DNA of 64,000 nt from Rhabdornis inornatus (GCA_013397075.1 VWZS01009934.1:2317426-2381425); one strand, 5' to 3'. Positions 1 to 12,240 are shown, counted from the stretch's first letter. Notes: generated from the sequence alone by a model not told the origin. Program-made: numbers and translations.

Positions 1-1744
1 TTACACCATTCTCATAGGGGTCTCCAATCGGCATTGCACGACAGCAGAGGACCGAGGAACACAGCCAAAATCCTGCAGCTGGCCTCATACCACACAAATC
101 TGCCATCTGCACCCAGCCAGGCACATGCCCAGGGAGGGCTGCAGGGGCTGCATTTCTTTGTTATTAAATGCCTTATACTGCCAGCACAGCATAAAGGGAT
201 CCTGATGTGACTGATCATTCGTCTCCCTCTAATGTGTTCTACTGCAGCATGTTTTCAGTGCCACAGCCCGACTTTGTTTGAGCATTAATATGAATAAACC
301 ACTTTATTAAGGTGCCTGGTTGAACTGGTGCTGCCCAGGACAGCGAATATTACTGTATGTGTCAATGAGAAGAAGGTGCACAAAACACAAAGATACACGA
401 AGTTTACAGAGGGATCTACTCTCCAGTCTCCTTTCTGATCTGAGGTCCTGCCTTGTCATGGGCTTTTCATTATTCTGAGTCTCTGTTTGTCAAGGGCACC
501 TCCTCAGAAGTCAGGATGAGTCTTAGTACTCTTTGCCTGCAGGAGCTTGTGGTCGGTGATGCACAGTGATACAAAAGACATTTTAAACGTAAAACATTTA
601 GCAGTTGAAGCAAAGTATTTAGTGGGGGAGAAAAATATAAGTAAGATAGAAAAATATATATATTTATCAACGTATTTGCAATGTAAAATTTGCAAGGTAA
701 CCACAGGAAATTGGGCTCTGTCAGGCACTTAAGTGTCTCAGATTAATTCTCCCAGACAATTCCCAGCCTTTTGTGAATGTGCTACTTTTTTTACATCCCT
801 GATTCCTTTTCCCTCCAGTGCAAAGAAGCCTGGCAGTGTCCCTCAGCTATTGTTTGTACAAAAGTGGCTTATCTTGAGCCATGCTTTTCCTTTCATTTTC
901 CTTTTGAATTGAACCATTCTGTTCATGGGGCAAAGTCAAAACAGGGTACTCATAAATTATCACAGAGCAATTCCCCTTTCATCACAGACATAAACACTTT
1001 GCAAATCAAGTAGGTGAAGCTGGAATTCCCATCTATTCTTGGAATTTATAGCCAAAACCAAGTGAGAGTGGTGACATAGTAATGCAAAACAACCTTTCTG
1101 ATATCTCCTATGTAGGGCAACATCTATAATATTTAGTGTTTCCATAATAATTACTATTTCTCATTATGAAATACAGTACTTGCCATCTCTATCACTCTCA
1201 CATTCCTGTAAAGGAGAATTCCTTGAACTGCCCAGCAGTGTACTGACAAAAAAAATTAAAAATAATAATTTAAAGAAAACAACTAGGAGCACAACAGCTC
1301 AGTAGGGAACACTGATAATGTGTGGTGGCCTGATAGAAATGCTATGTCATTAAATTGTTAACAATAGTTTGTATTTTATAAGCCATTTTTCTAGATCAAC
1401 TGAGCCACTATATTGCTTCTATACACTGATTGTCTCACCCAAACAAGTAAATTGCCAATATTTTACACGGAGGGAGAATAAACCTGTGAGTGGGTTTGTT
1501 GTGTTTGACCGTCCTCAAAGTGTTTTCTATAACTTTTAAAGGACTTGGCCCGACAAAGTCTAGTAGCTCTAGTAGACGTATATACCGCTGCAGCCGGTGC
1601 ATCTTTGCCACAATAGGTACTTTGCCGTGTGACCTGGAAGGCACATTTGGATGCGGGAACACAGCCGTCTGGCAGCGAGGCCAACGGGTGGAAAATAAAG
1701 AGCACTAACAAAAGTGGAGTTTTCAAGAGATTAAAAAAAAACCA

Positions 1745-2030
1745 CTCAGCACAGCATCGCATCGCCGCTGGGTGCCCCGGAGCAGTTTTCATCGCCTGCC
1801 CACTCGCGGAAGGACCACACCGCCCTATCGAGGATGTCTGTCCCTCACCCGGGGACGGGGAGGGACCTGGCCACCTCCTCCCCCTCCGCTGCCTCTCCAA
1901 GGCCCGGCTTTCTCCCGGGGCTGGAGCCGCCCTCGCCCCCGGCCCCGCCGACATCCCGCCCATCACCGCTCTCCCGGCTGGCGCTGCCCACGCCGGCTGC
2001 CCGGGGCGCTGTCGTGGGGCTGCTCCCAAT
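1745..2030. promoter_or_regulatory. CpG-rich patch upstream of the main promoter
   Basis: This stretch is strongly GC-rich with many CpG dinucleotides, flanked on the left by AT-rich sequence and an A-run near 1733. It lies about 1.3 kb upstream of the presumed main promoter. In vertebrates such a patch is often an unmethylated CpG island shore, an enhancer or an alternative promoter. No TATA box or recognised exon with a splice donor is evident, so its role is inferred from composition only. Confidence 0.4.
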
Positions 2031-2159
2031 TCCTGGGGACCTGTAAATACAGCTCTGATTTGAATGTTTGGGGTTTTTTTTTCACCTTTGCAGTCTTTAC
2101 AAAGTAAGGACTACCTGTTGCATATTCATGCGGCAGCTCTATTCCGCAGGATAAACCAG

Positions 2160-2690
2160 TGTTCCCCTCGTTTACCGGGAGAAAGGACCTGGGAATGCCC
2201 GAGCGGTCCTGTCTCTTCCCTGGGCAACGTGGCCTGGCCCCAGCCCCTGCCTGGCACTGCCAGAACCAGCTGCCTGGTCTCGTCTTAGCCACCCGGCGTC
2301 TGTGCCCGGTGCCCTCAGGCTCCGGTAGACCTTGAGGCTTTTGCCTTTCGGGGTAGTGCCTTGAGCCCAGGTGAGCGGAGTGGGGCATCTGGAGAGCCGC
2401 AGGGTGCTGCCCAAACTTCCACCCCCCGCAAAATGTCCGGGACTGTCCTCCCTCGAGCGCGCTGCGGTCCCTGACGTCCAGACGTGGATGATCCGAGCCT
2501 CCCAAGGACTTCAGAAACTAAGCACGCATTTACCACTTTCGTCTGACAGATAAGGCAGCCACCGCGGCTACTCCAAGGTCCGCTGTGCCCCACCGCAAGA
2601 ATCGGGAACATCCCGGCTAGTGCTGCTCTGCTCTCCCCATTCAGGCTATGCCTCTTTCCCACGCCTGAGCCTCTCCTCCCTTTCATTTAC
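2160..2690. promoter_or_regulatory. Second CpG-rich patch upstream of exon 1
   Basis: This is a moderately CpG-rich stretch between the patch at 1745-2030 and the main CpG island. It includes a cAMP-response-like half site (TGACGT) near 2472. Nothing coding is recognised in it. It is probably part of an extended upstream regulatory domain of the same gene, but that is inference from composition and position. Confidence 0.3.
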
Positions 2691-3037
2691 TCTCCAGGTG
2701 CTTTGCAAATGTAAGGACTGCATTTTCATATCCCAATGCTCCTAAAGGACAGGTCCGTGTCTTTTGTAGTTCAGCCAGAGCCAGGAACTTGCTGATATCC
2801 TCGGATACTCGGCTCTGCCTCTAGGTGAACCTGTATCTGCCTTAAGCAGGGAGATAATGCGGTGGCTGTTGTTTTGTTACTGCCAGTCCCTGGAGAGAGC
2901 GTTTCCATTGGAGTCTTAGCTCGGGGGAAGAAAAACCAAAACAACCAAAACGGGCAACGCTATAGCTCATGAGTGGGAAATCAAAATTTCTCCCTAAATG
3001 AGGCTTTCTGATAGGAAGAGGCTGGCAGAGGCGTCCC

Positions 3038-3046
3038 TATAATAAA
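3038..3046 (+). promoter_or_regulatory. MTCL1: TATA-like element of the presumed promoter
   Basis: The sequence TATAATAAA sits at the left edge of the CpG island. GC-box-like GGGCGG or GGGGCGG motifs follow at 3070-3077, 3105-3111 and 3123-3130. If it is used as a TATA box, transcription would start at about 3065-3075, giving a 5' UTR of more than 430 bases before the gap. CpG-island promoters often work without a TATA box, so this is a candidate only. Confidence 0.35.
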
Positions 3047-3217
3047 GCGTGCGAGGAAAGTAGTTTGCCGGGCGGGAGGAGAGCAGCCTGGCTGGTTGAC
3101 AGAGGGGGCGGATCCTGCGCACGGGCGGGCAGCGCCGAGTCGGAGCGGCCCCGGCAGCCGCGGGGCTATTTCAGGAGCCGGGCGGAGGCGGCGGCTGGAG
3201 CCGGAGCTGGGGCAGTG

Positions 3218-3244
3218 ATGGGGTTAGCGGCGCCGGTGGGCTGA
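3218..3244 (+). other. Candidate upstream ORF 1 (8 codons) in the 5' UTR
   Basis: An ATG with a purine at -3 and G at +4, a strong initiation context, opens eight codons and then meets TGA. If transcription starts near 3070, this would be the first AUG met by scanning ribosomes and could damp translation of the main frame. Whether the mRNA contains it depends on the true start site. Confidence 0.35.
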
Positions 3245-3323
3245 GCGGGGGGCTTTGCAAGCGGAGGCGAAGGCGAAGGCGAAGGCGATCTTTTCTTTTA
3301 AAACACGCCTTTGCCTCGGATTG

Positions 3324-3467
3324 ATGGGAGAAGGATCGGTTTTTTGGGCTGCATCACAACTTGAGCAGAATCAAGCTGAGCCAGGCGGAGAGGGGAGCGG
3401 GAGGGGAAGAAGGAGGAGAAGGAGGAGGAGACGGCTGCCACCGGGGGATTCGGGCTCGATTTATTGA
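3324..3467 (+). other. Candidate upstream ORF 2 (47 codons) in the 5' UTR
   Basis: An ATG with a weak -3 base but G at +4 opens 47 codons ending in TGA at 3465-3467. The second half of the peptide is an Arg/Gly-rich run produced by the GGAGGA tract, which argues against a conserved peptide product. It lies in a different frame from the main coding frame. It would act, if at all, as a translational buffer. Confidence 0.3.
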
Positions 3468-3508
3468 AACAAATCAGTGCTCAGGAGAGAGCGGCGAGGA
3501 GGAGGAGA

Positions 3509-4000
3509 NNNNNNNNNNNNNNNNNNNNNNNNNNNNNNNNNNNNNNNNNNNNNNNNNNNNNNNNNNNNNNNNNNNNNNNNNNNNNNNNNNNNNNNNNNNN
3601 NNNNNNNNNNNNNNNNNNNNNNNNNNNNNNNNNNNNNNNNNNNNNNNNNNNNNNNNNNNNNNNNNNNNNNNNNNNNNNNNNNNNNNNNNNNNNNNNNNNN
3701 NNNNNNNNNNNNNNNNNNNNNNNNNNNNNNNNNNNNNNNNNNNNNNNNNNNNNNNNNNNNNNNNNNNNNNNNNNNNNNNNNNNNNNNNNNNNNNNNNNNN
3801 NNNNNNNNNNNNNNNNNNNNNNNNNNNNNNNNNNNNNNNNNNNNNNNNNNNNNNNNNNNNNNNNNNNNNNNNNNNNNNNNNNNNNNNNNNNNNNNNNNNN
3901 NNNNNNNNNNNNNNNNNNNNNNNNNNNNNNNNNNNNNNNNNNNNNNNNNNNNNNNNNNNNNNNNNNNNNNNNNNNNNNNNNNNNNNNNNNNNNNNNNNNN
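3509..4000. other. Assembly gap (492 N) inside exon 1
   Basis: A run of 492 N lies inside the CpG island. To its left is 5'-UTR-like sequence ending in a GGAGGAGGAG purine tract; to its right is open Pro/Gly/Ala-rich coding sequence. The start codon of the MTCL1-like protein is most likely inside, since no ATG in the coding frame is seen to the left and the frame to the right is already open. Extreme GC content and purine repeats probably caused the sequencing drop-out. Confidence 0.9.
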
Positions 4001-4167
4001 CCGGCCCCGGGCGCGGAGCTCCGGCGGCCCCCGGCCCCCGCGGGGATGCGCTGCCTGCGGCCACGGGCGGGGGGCGAGCCCCGAGCCGCGGGGAGCCGCC
4101 GCCGGCCGCCCCGGAGGAGCTGCAGCGGGAGGTGGAGGAGCTGCGCTCGGAGAACGAGTACCTCAAG
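4001..4167 (+). CDS. MTCL1: MTCL1-like exon 1, 3' coding part (partial, start in gap)
   Basis: After the gap one frame stays open through a Pro/Gly/Ala/Arg-rich stretch, then changes into an acidic helical segment containing EELQREVEELRSENEYLK, which ends exactly at a GTGAGC donor at 4168. The exon ends in phase 0 and joins to exon 2 to give ENEYLK-DELDEL, an uninterrupted heptad pattern. MTCL/SOGA proteins have a disordered, GC-encoded N-terminus followed by a long coiled coil, which matches. MTCL1 crosslinks and stabilises microtubules, binds the polarity kinase PAR-1b/MARK2, and acts in epithelial cells and at the Purkinje axon initial segment. The start codon is not visible; the frame across the gap is inferred. 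Confidence 0.78.
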
Positions 4168-5229
4168 GTGAGCATCGCCCGCGGAGCCCGGCCTCGGCGG
4201 GGAAGGGAAGGGCAGGGGGCGGCAGCGGTAGAAGCGCGGCCCCCTCCTGCCCGGGAATGCGGGGACCGCGCTTGGAAGGGGGGGAAGTAGATCCGCGCTG
4301 CCTGGAGTCGCCTCCCACGGGACCCTCCGCTCCCGCTGGACTAAGTGCCAAATTTTACCCACAGGAGAGAAATAGGGGCAGGGAGAACCGGCCGGGCGCC
4401 TCGGCCCCCTCCTCCCCCGCCTCCACGAAGCGGGAGCGCGGCACGGTTTAAAGACAGTTAAGGGATTTAAGCTTATGATCGCGACTCCCTGCAAAGCCCG
4501 ATTTGTAGGCGCTGGATGAACGTCAGTCCGATGCAACACGTACCGTGGCAATGTTGCGTTTGGCTGACGTGGTGGTAGCGCAGCAAACCCCGACTCTTTC
4601 TAAAGCACCGCAAACACTCTACTGGTTAGCAGGACTTTGCTTTCCAGGAAATGTTTTCCTAAGTATCACCCTTTAGGAAAAGCCAAAGGAGCAGGTTCCC
4701 TCATTTGATGTGGAAAGGATGACAGCATTATGTGCTCTGCTTATTGTGTTACTTTATCACTGGGAAATGAAGCCACTCGCTGTGAAGAGCTAATAGAACA
4801 CCAAGAGCCGCAAGAAAAAAGTGTCATTGCATCCTTGTACAGGTAGAAATGTACATCAGTATGAATCCATCCTCAGAGAAACAGGAAAGCTGAATTCAGG
4901 CGAGCTCTGAGCTGGGATGACCTGTGGGAACCTTTGGTTGGACTTCTGCTTACAATCTGATCTTTTGGCAGAGCAAAGAAGCTACATCCATAAAGATCTA
5001 TAAATAAGATAAACTGAGATAATCCTGTAACCACAGCCACTGTTTGACTCTGCCCCTGGTGAAAACAATCTTTGTTTCCTGATATTTGGAACACCCTGTT
5101 GTCAAGCAAAATAACCATGGAAATATGTGTAAATCTAGGATTCTTACTCGAATAGGAGCTGGAGTTTTGTGTATAACCTCGGGAAAGAAGGGTGATAAAG
5201 ATACAGGCTAAGCTCGTTAAGGGGTTTTG

Positions 5230-5990
5230 GCTAAGGTACAAGAAACAATATTCAGCATAGCAAAAGGGTAACAGCAGGGGTGCTGCAAGGTTCTTTGCCG
5301 GGTCTGGTGCTGCTTAGTGAACTGGAAAAAGGAACGAGCAATGATACAGCAAAATTTTCAGATGACATTATGTTTTTCTAGCTTAAGTCAAGTCCAGCAA
5401 AGATCAGACAGAACTTAATCGTAAAGTTAACCCCTGAGGAATGTGTGAAAAATGAAAGCAGAGGATGGTAAATAAATCTTACTGTTCAAAATCTTAAGTA
5501 CTTGGAGAGAAAAAGTGTGCACTTTTCTGTTTAAGTTGTGTTGTGTTAACTTGGGAGCATCATGAGAGAAGGAGAAATGAAAATCTGCGAAAATTGTTAA
5601 TTACAGTGGAAACTGAACAGAGACTAACAAAGAAATCTGGCAATATTTTATAGAACCGTAGCTGTTACACAGGTCAGTGAGTGTACCTGAAATACTGTGG
5701 ACACTGCTGGTCATCTAGAAAAGGATAATACAAAACCAGACCAATAAAAATTATTGGCTCATAGCAAAGCTTTTATAGCACTCATTGGATGGGAAACTCG
5801 AGTGTGGTAGGGAAATGTAATAGTCTATAAAAAGATGAGCAGCACAGAGAACCTTTATCACAAGCTTCTGTTTTATTTGACAGCCTAGAAGCAAGAGGAG
5901 ATATAATGAAATCAGAATTGATAATGGGAATTGCTTAAGGAGTAGCTAACTGGCACTTCCATTAGAAGTCATGAAGTCCAGGAGCATCTC
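5230..5990 (+). mobile_element. Old CR1/L3-like LINE remnant, sense orientation
   Basis: Diverged reverse-transcriptase landmarks are readable on the plus strand. Near 5275-5315 there is a segment resembling the GVPQGSVLGP block of LINE reverse transcriptases. It is followed near 5350 by a segment resembling the FADDT block, and near 5690 by one like the conserved 'YCSQVWSP'-type region. The frame is broken by many stops and small indels. The tail at 5850-5990 resembles the end of such elements. It is an ancient, dead copy whose exact subfamily and borders cannot be set by eye. Confidence 0.5.
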
Positions 5991-8900
5991 CTTGCATTAC
6001 AGGATTTGCACTAAGTATATGAGCATTATATACTTAAACCCATTACAAAATGTGTGTCAAGCTCTCTTTCTTTATACTGAAACTGATTTTTAACTATGGG
6101 AAACTGAAACAAAAGAGTATGTCTGAATTGTCTAGGACAGTTAGTGTGTCCCACCTGAGGAACCCTGTGATCATGGGACCTAGTTGGCAATGGCAAATCT
6201 TAGGTGAAGAACTTTATTCTGCTTCCTTCCTATTTTTTCACCCTGTGCAACAATGTCTTCAGATCTTTCACCTTGATGTCTTCATCATCTACAGCAATTG
6301 TATCCTGACACTTCTTTTAATTCAGATTGTGAATTAATTGTGAATTTATCATGCTAAAAGTATTTCTGAGTCTGTTAGGATAATACAGACTGGTTTCTTT
6401 GGTGGGCATGTCCTGGTGCCTGGAAAGCCACGAGCTAACACTATTGCCTCTTCTGAGGGAAATGAATACATTGCCTGCTTTACTTGGCCACCTGGGTATG
6501 TGAGGTCTTAGCTCTGCTCCTCTCTCAAAACGGTTGGAAACAGCCCAGTGGTGTAAAAATTATCAGGAGAATTCCCAAACCTAATTTGCCTTCCCTAGGA
6601 AAACCTATAAAAACGTCTGCAAATTAAAACCACATCACTGTCTGAGTTGTTTACTTGTGGGTTTGTTCCGTGTGTTTTTTACAATGCAGTTCTCTTGGCT
6701 GGCATTGGAGTGATCTGTGTTTCTCCAGAGGGGGCTAAGGGATAACAGGGATGCTGCCAACTGTAAATAGACAAATGATTAGATAAATCCCAGAAGAAAC
6801 TGTTAATTTCCTGAGCATGGCCACAAGCCAAATTTTGTGGTTTTCACTCCTCCTTATCCCTCCCTGCAGCTGGAGTGCAGCCCTAAGTGCACATAATAAA
6901 GTCTTTTCCGGGAAATTTTAACTTTCACATAGGAAGGTCTTTCATGTATCTTTCATGTGTCTGTAACACAGGTTATAGAAGATACACACAGACTTAGTGC
7001 TAAAGGTTACTAGAGATTAAGGTGTTGCCAGAAAGAAAAGAAAAAACCAACAAATCAAGCACATTCATTTGTTTTTGTTTCTACACACTAAGTACTAGAA
7101 AGTCTCCCAGAATGCAGAGCAAGCTGCTGCTTCTGCAAACATCTCAGACTTCTTATACCATGAGCCAGACATTAACTTGGTATCAAGTTTCCACCTTACA
7201 TATTTCCAGGATTTTACTCTAGATAAGAATTTGGCTCTAGCCATAGCTAGCTAGCTGCAAAGCTAAGGCTGTAGGTGAAGTGCATAAGGAGAAGCATTTA
7301 CATTGAGAAGCCTCTCATCTACTGCCTCTGTGAAATTTCATCACTGATTTCAGTTTCATGTATTCTTTGCATGACCTTATTTCAGCTACCTGTAGGGGGA
7401 AGACTGTGATACTACAGCAGCATTTAAAATATATCACTTGGTTGTTAATGTCTAAAAAGAGAAATTTTGTCTGACTCTGAAATGATGCCTGACTCTGTAG
7501 GACCAGAGATCCTCAGTAACTGCTGGTAGTAGATAAAGTTTTAGTTGTTGCTAGTCAGTCTGTTAGTAGTAGCAAAACGCTGCCCACACAAGTGGTTGAT
7601 ATTCAAGGTTACTTTCAAGTGTCCTGCACATGGAGAACTGTCATTCACTAGGCAGATCCTTGGGAAACTTGGGAAGAAACCCTTTGTAGTGTAGAGCCCT
7701 CTGAAGAGTGAGGAATCTTAAGGAAGAGGTCCCAAATTGGAGCAATTAGACATGTTTTTTCTTTGTCTCAGCCAAGATTTAATTTAGACTGTGTTAATTA
7801 AATAAATGCGCTAGCAGAAACAGCAGCAGTGTTTTAGTCACAACACACGCCCTTTTTCTCTTTGCACCCTTCATGGCCACAATGTGAAAGCAGCCTCCTA
7901 CATGAGGCATGACACTTCCTACCACCCTGAAAATAAAACTGGTGCTTGCTGTGCTTCTCTTTACCTGGCCTTCTCTTTGTGCCTGTGTTGGTACAAGTTC
8001 AGTCTGCTGGAAATGCTGCTACAGTGTGGATTAGCACAGAAATACACTATCTTGGATTTATTAGATAACTGTCTTTTTTGTCTTGCTTTGTCCGTTTTTC
8101 TTTCTATATTCATTTGTAACTGTGACATATTCTGGATATAAATTGACTGAGGGAGCACTCCAGGCCCCTTATTCCGCTCAGATGCATCTAAACTATGTTC
8201 ATTTTTTAAAAATCACAATGTGTCATCTGAGGTTACATTGTATTTCTTTACTCACTTGAAACTGTAGCTCTTTGAGTTGCAGGCTTGCGCTGAACTCAGG
8301 GGGAGTAATTCCACCGCTTCTTTTATTAACCTGCAGGGATTTGTGGATGTCAAAGGGTTTTGCAGAGCAAAAATGGTGCAAAGTGATGGCAAAGTGAGGG
8401 TTACCAGAGTTAGCAAAACAAAGCTCATCCCACATCTCTGTTTGACGTGCTGCTTTTCCCACCTGGAGAGCGGTGGCCCTGCAGAGAAGGGAAGGTGATA
8501 ACCCTGCCCGGGGCACAGACCCCGCTGGCTGGGCTCAGCCGGAGGGACGGTCAGCTGCCAGGAGAGATGTCACTTTGGGGGAAGAATAGCGAGGCCATGT
8601 GCCTTGTTAGCTCCAGCTGAGTCCCTGGCAGCCCCCACCCTGCCTGGAGGGGGCGGGCTGTGTGATGCACCTGGCAGTAGCTTGCCTTGGTGGCCCTCAA
8701 GAAACGCTGTCGATGTTGCCATTGATGAGTGCTCCAATAGCTTTGTCACCCCCAGTCAACGATATGTGTCGAAACAATCCTGTAGCTAATGCTTGAATGA
8801 AGCAGAAGAGCTGCCAGATGCTGCTCTTGCTCTCAGATCCTGCAAAGTTAAACCAGCCCTGAAGTCAACAGGTGCTCACGGTCCTATGACTTTTCAGTTC

Positions 8901-9138
8901 ACATCTTGGTTTGTGCACAAACTTCCGACCACCTTGGATTGGTGCATGACTTGTAAAGTAGTCTGATTTGAGAGCTAAATAATAACATCAGGGGCCCAGG
9001 GACTTCGGGTTCATTAACATATTTTGCAAGAGGCAAAAATAATGGTTGTTACTTTCTTCCCAATCAAAGCCTTTCAGAGCATATTTATCCCTGCTGCAGT
9101 TCTGCTGTGAAGTGCTGTGGGGGATGTGTTTATTCCTT

Positions 9139-9157
9139 AGCAGCAGCAGCAGCAGCA
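9139..9157 (+). repeat. (AGC)6 trinucleotide repeat
   Basis: Six uninterrupted AGC units in intron 1. Short and perfect, probably a variable microsatellite with no coding meaning here. Confidence 0.85.
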
Positions 9158-10204
9158 TCTCCTACATATAGACAGTTTGAGATATTTAAAACATGAATAC
9201 AGAGATTATGTAAAATCACAGTTCGTGAATCTTGGATTTATCAAGGACTTTCTAGAAGCTCTGGATTCGCCAGTGCAATAGCAGCTACCCACTATAATTT
9301 CCACTCTTCCTCTCTTCCCCACTCTCCCCTCATTTGATTAAATATATATTAAATAACTTTCTATTTAGAAAATAGTACTGACAAAATCTATAAATATGAT
9401 TTTTGGGTAAATTTATGAGCATATTTTTTACCGAGACAATTAAATTTCCTCCTTCATTTGCGTTTTCTTAAATGCTATACAATTTATTGATTTTACATGT
9501 TTTTGTCTTCCTAGTTTGCAGATCTTTTCAACTTAATGTATCACTTCTGATATATTCTGAACCCTTACGTGTTCTAATTCACTGGCACCTAAAGACTTTT
9601 CCAGTGTGCATAACTGTTATTCACAGAGTAATGAATTCAGTATCCATGTATTTTTTATGTGGGTTTTTTCCATGTAATTTCTCCCTAATAATAATTTTCA
9701 AGTTTTCTTTGACTCATGGTTGTGTTCCACTATTTAGTCTCTATTTAGGCTCTGAGATAAGAGCTTTTTTCTTTTTGGCAGTAATTCATCTCAGTGAAGG
9801 TAGATGAGCAGGCTGACCTAATGCAAGTGGTGCAGATGACCTGATTCTTCAGTTTCGTGGTCTTGCTTTGGACTGCATTTAGTCTGGTGCCCTGAACAAA
9901 ACGTCCCCATCATGCATGTGTTTTAAAGCTGTCCAGAGGACTCAAGTAATGGAGCACATTTGATGCACACTTGTAGATGTCTGTTTCATTTTGGAAGGAA
10001 TCCATTTCTTGCATGCTCTGTGGACAGAATGAGTGTGCAGTTGGTGGAGATGATTGGAAAATTCATTTTCAAACCTTATTACAGACCATAACCAGACTGG
10101 CTGAGTAGACAGAGCCCATAAGTTATGCAAGTATTCCTGGTCATTTCAGTGGGGATGACTCAGATGAGTATGGGTTATTCAGCGTAATAGCTGCATTGGC
10201 TGAC

Positions 10205-10250
10205 CTTTTCTCTCTCTTTCTCTCTCTCTCTTTTCTTTTATTTTTTTTCT
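10205..10250 (+). repeat. Pyrimidine (TC/T) tract
   Basis: A nearly pure T/C run with (TC)n blocks followed by T-rich sequence, in intron 1. It is not followed by an AG plus open exon, so it is not taken as a splice acceptor tract. Confidence 0.8.
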
Positions 10251-12240
10251 AAGAATCATAAAAACGGCATATTCCTTTAATTTGTTCTTTATTATACTTC
10301 ATCATAATTAAATCAATAATAAACAAGCACGACATCAGTAAAGGTATTAGTGAGATAGTGGCTTCTCTGAGAGGCCAAGTGTTCAACTTGCACAGTACAG
10401 ACAGAAAATGGCCTATCAATATGTGTTTGGGCTACACAGTGATGGAAATTGCACACAAGACCTTCCCCTTCTCAGCCAGTTCATATTGGCTTGGCACACT
10501 GACAGGCAAACAGGGAATCCTAATTCCATTGCTTTTGTGCTGTAGTCTCAGGGACTCCTGCAAACATAGTGGCTATTTTTGTGTGGCCCTGTGTCCATAG
10601 AGCCACCCTGTGACTCTCAGATGGGTAGTTCCTATTAGACCCCAAATAGCTGGCCTTTAGGAAGTCATCTGGGCCAAGCGAAACCACATGCTGAAAGACT
10701 CAGGAGCTGGAGCAACGTGGATTTCTACTGCAAATTTGGAAAGAGCTGCCAGTTAGAAAACACACTTCCATTCATTTTTTTTCTGATGACCAGAGTGACA
10801 TAGGGAAAGAAAAGCCATTTAGCTTTTCCTAAGCAATATTTCTTCTTGCAGGACTCTCTGCCTCGTGCTGTTCTTACTGAAAGTAATAGCATAATTACCA
10901 TTAAATTAAAAGGGATCAAGAGGAGGCTTTCATCCCCTTCAGGAATGCACAGCAAAGTGAAGCTTCTGATGCCAGCACTCAACCTCCCAATTTCAATTGC
11001 CACTTTGGGGTGCTGGAGCAGTTCCTCCCTGTTTAGGGAAGGGAGCAGCTCTCAACTTTTAGATGAACAAAGAGGGATGGCTGCTATCTCTCCTGTTTGT
11101 TTTAATTACTTTTAAGGGCCTATTCTGATCGCTTTCTTCAGTTTTACAATATTAATGTCTACAGCATGGAGCTCAACACCTCCTGAGAGAAAGAGCTTTA
11201 ATTCTAACTCACAATAATAAGAGTAGTAAGAACAATACATTTTAATTAAGTCAAGGGTTTGGTTTATCTGTTATTTCCATCTGCCTTGCAGCCAGAGCAT
11301 CCCTTTTCTGCAAACCACCACGCTGGGAGTTTTGGCTTTGCTGCATTTACCTTTGATTTCACAAATGATTGACATGTTTTCCTTCAAAGCAGTAGTTTGC
11401 CAGTTTAGTAAGTAGGACCATCATAGTTTCTGTTATAATTTCTTCTTCCATGGGTCTTTAACTTAGCGTCCTTCATTTTCTGTGCATGGATTGTTTTAGA
11501 AGAGGAATTTAAGCTGTTCTAATTTTCCAGGTGCAATTGTGCCAGTTCTGACTTAGGATCTGTTAACATACAATTTCAGTGTCCACAGCAGAATCACAAG
11601 TACTTGCCAAGGAGAATAAGCTGTTAAGAAATGAAAGCACCTACACCCTTGTCACTGGTCTGGTTGCCTTTATCGAAAGCAAGATTGTGTCTTTATTGTA
11701 ACTAAAGTTAAACTGTGTCGGTTTAGTTAAAGGTTATCCCAGTATCTATAATTGTGTGCTGACTGACATACAAAATCTGAGCTAGATTTTCCAGAGGTGA
11801 CATATTCCTCTCTATGTATTTATTATATAAAAATAGGATTTCATGTTGCTATTCAAAAAGATTTAATCTGTTTGATTTAATCTGGCTCTTTTCCTCTCTG
11901 GGCTGGACAGACTACATAGGTTCAAGCCCCGAGCGCTGCAGTAATACAGCAGAAAATGGGCTGATGCTGCATGCAGCCCGTACAGTGAGGTTTCTACTCC
12001 TTATACAGTCAAAACTCATGTTGCCTTATTTTAAAGCTCATCCAAAGGGTGCTGTATCTCTTAGTACAAGTCAGGACACAGTTTGATTTCTATGTGAAAA
12101 TTTTGAGAGTAGAAAATTAATCGTGGAAAAGAAACTCAGTTCAGTCAAAAAAATATCTGAGAGGAGAACTGTGTGAGATTTTAGAGTACAGCTTCCTTCA
12201 TTGTATTCTAAATTTTAATTTATCTGCAAAATTACACTAG

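Larger units (their letters stand above)
1..3030. other. Intergenic / distal upstream region of the MTCL1-like gene
   Basis: No coding exon, RNA gene or recognisable transposon was found here. Positions 1 to about 1700 are AT-rich and ordinary. From about 1745 the composition changes to GC- and CpG-rich with scattered open frames on both strands, such as a 188-codon minus-strand frame at 1463-2029. These frames overlap each other, are rich in Pro, Arg, Gly and Ala, and look like by-products of high GC content. No neighbouring gene reaches into the window from the left as far as can be seen. Confidence 0.6.
3030..4450 (+). promoter_or_regulatory. MTCL1: CpG-island promoter spanning exon 1
   Basis: GC content and CpG density rise sharply at about 3050 and fall again at about 4450, with the assembly gap in the middle. 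The island contains GC boxes, GGAGGA-rich purine runs at about 3395-3508, and the 3' part of coding exon 1. This position, spanning the first exon and its donor site, is typical of the promoter of a broadly or neurally expressed vertebrate gene. Transcription direction is plus, as fixed by the downstream exons. Confidence 0.7.

Noticed and set aside
1463..2029. Minus-strand open frame of 188 codons in CpG-rich DNA
   Set aside because: Several frames on both strands are open here because GC-rich sequence has few stops; the composition is Pro/Arg/Gly/Ala-rich with no family resemblance.
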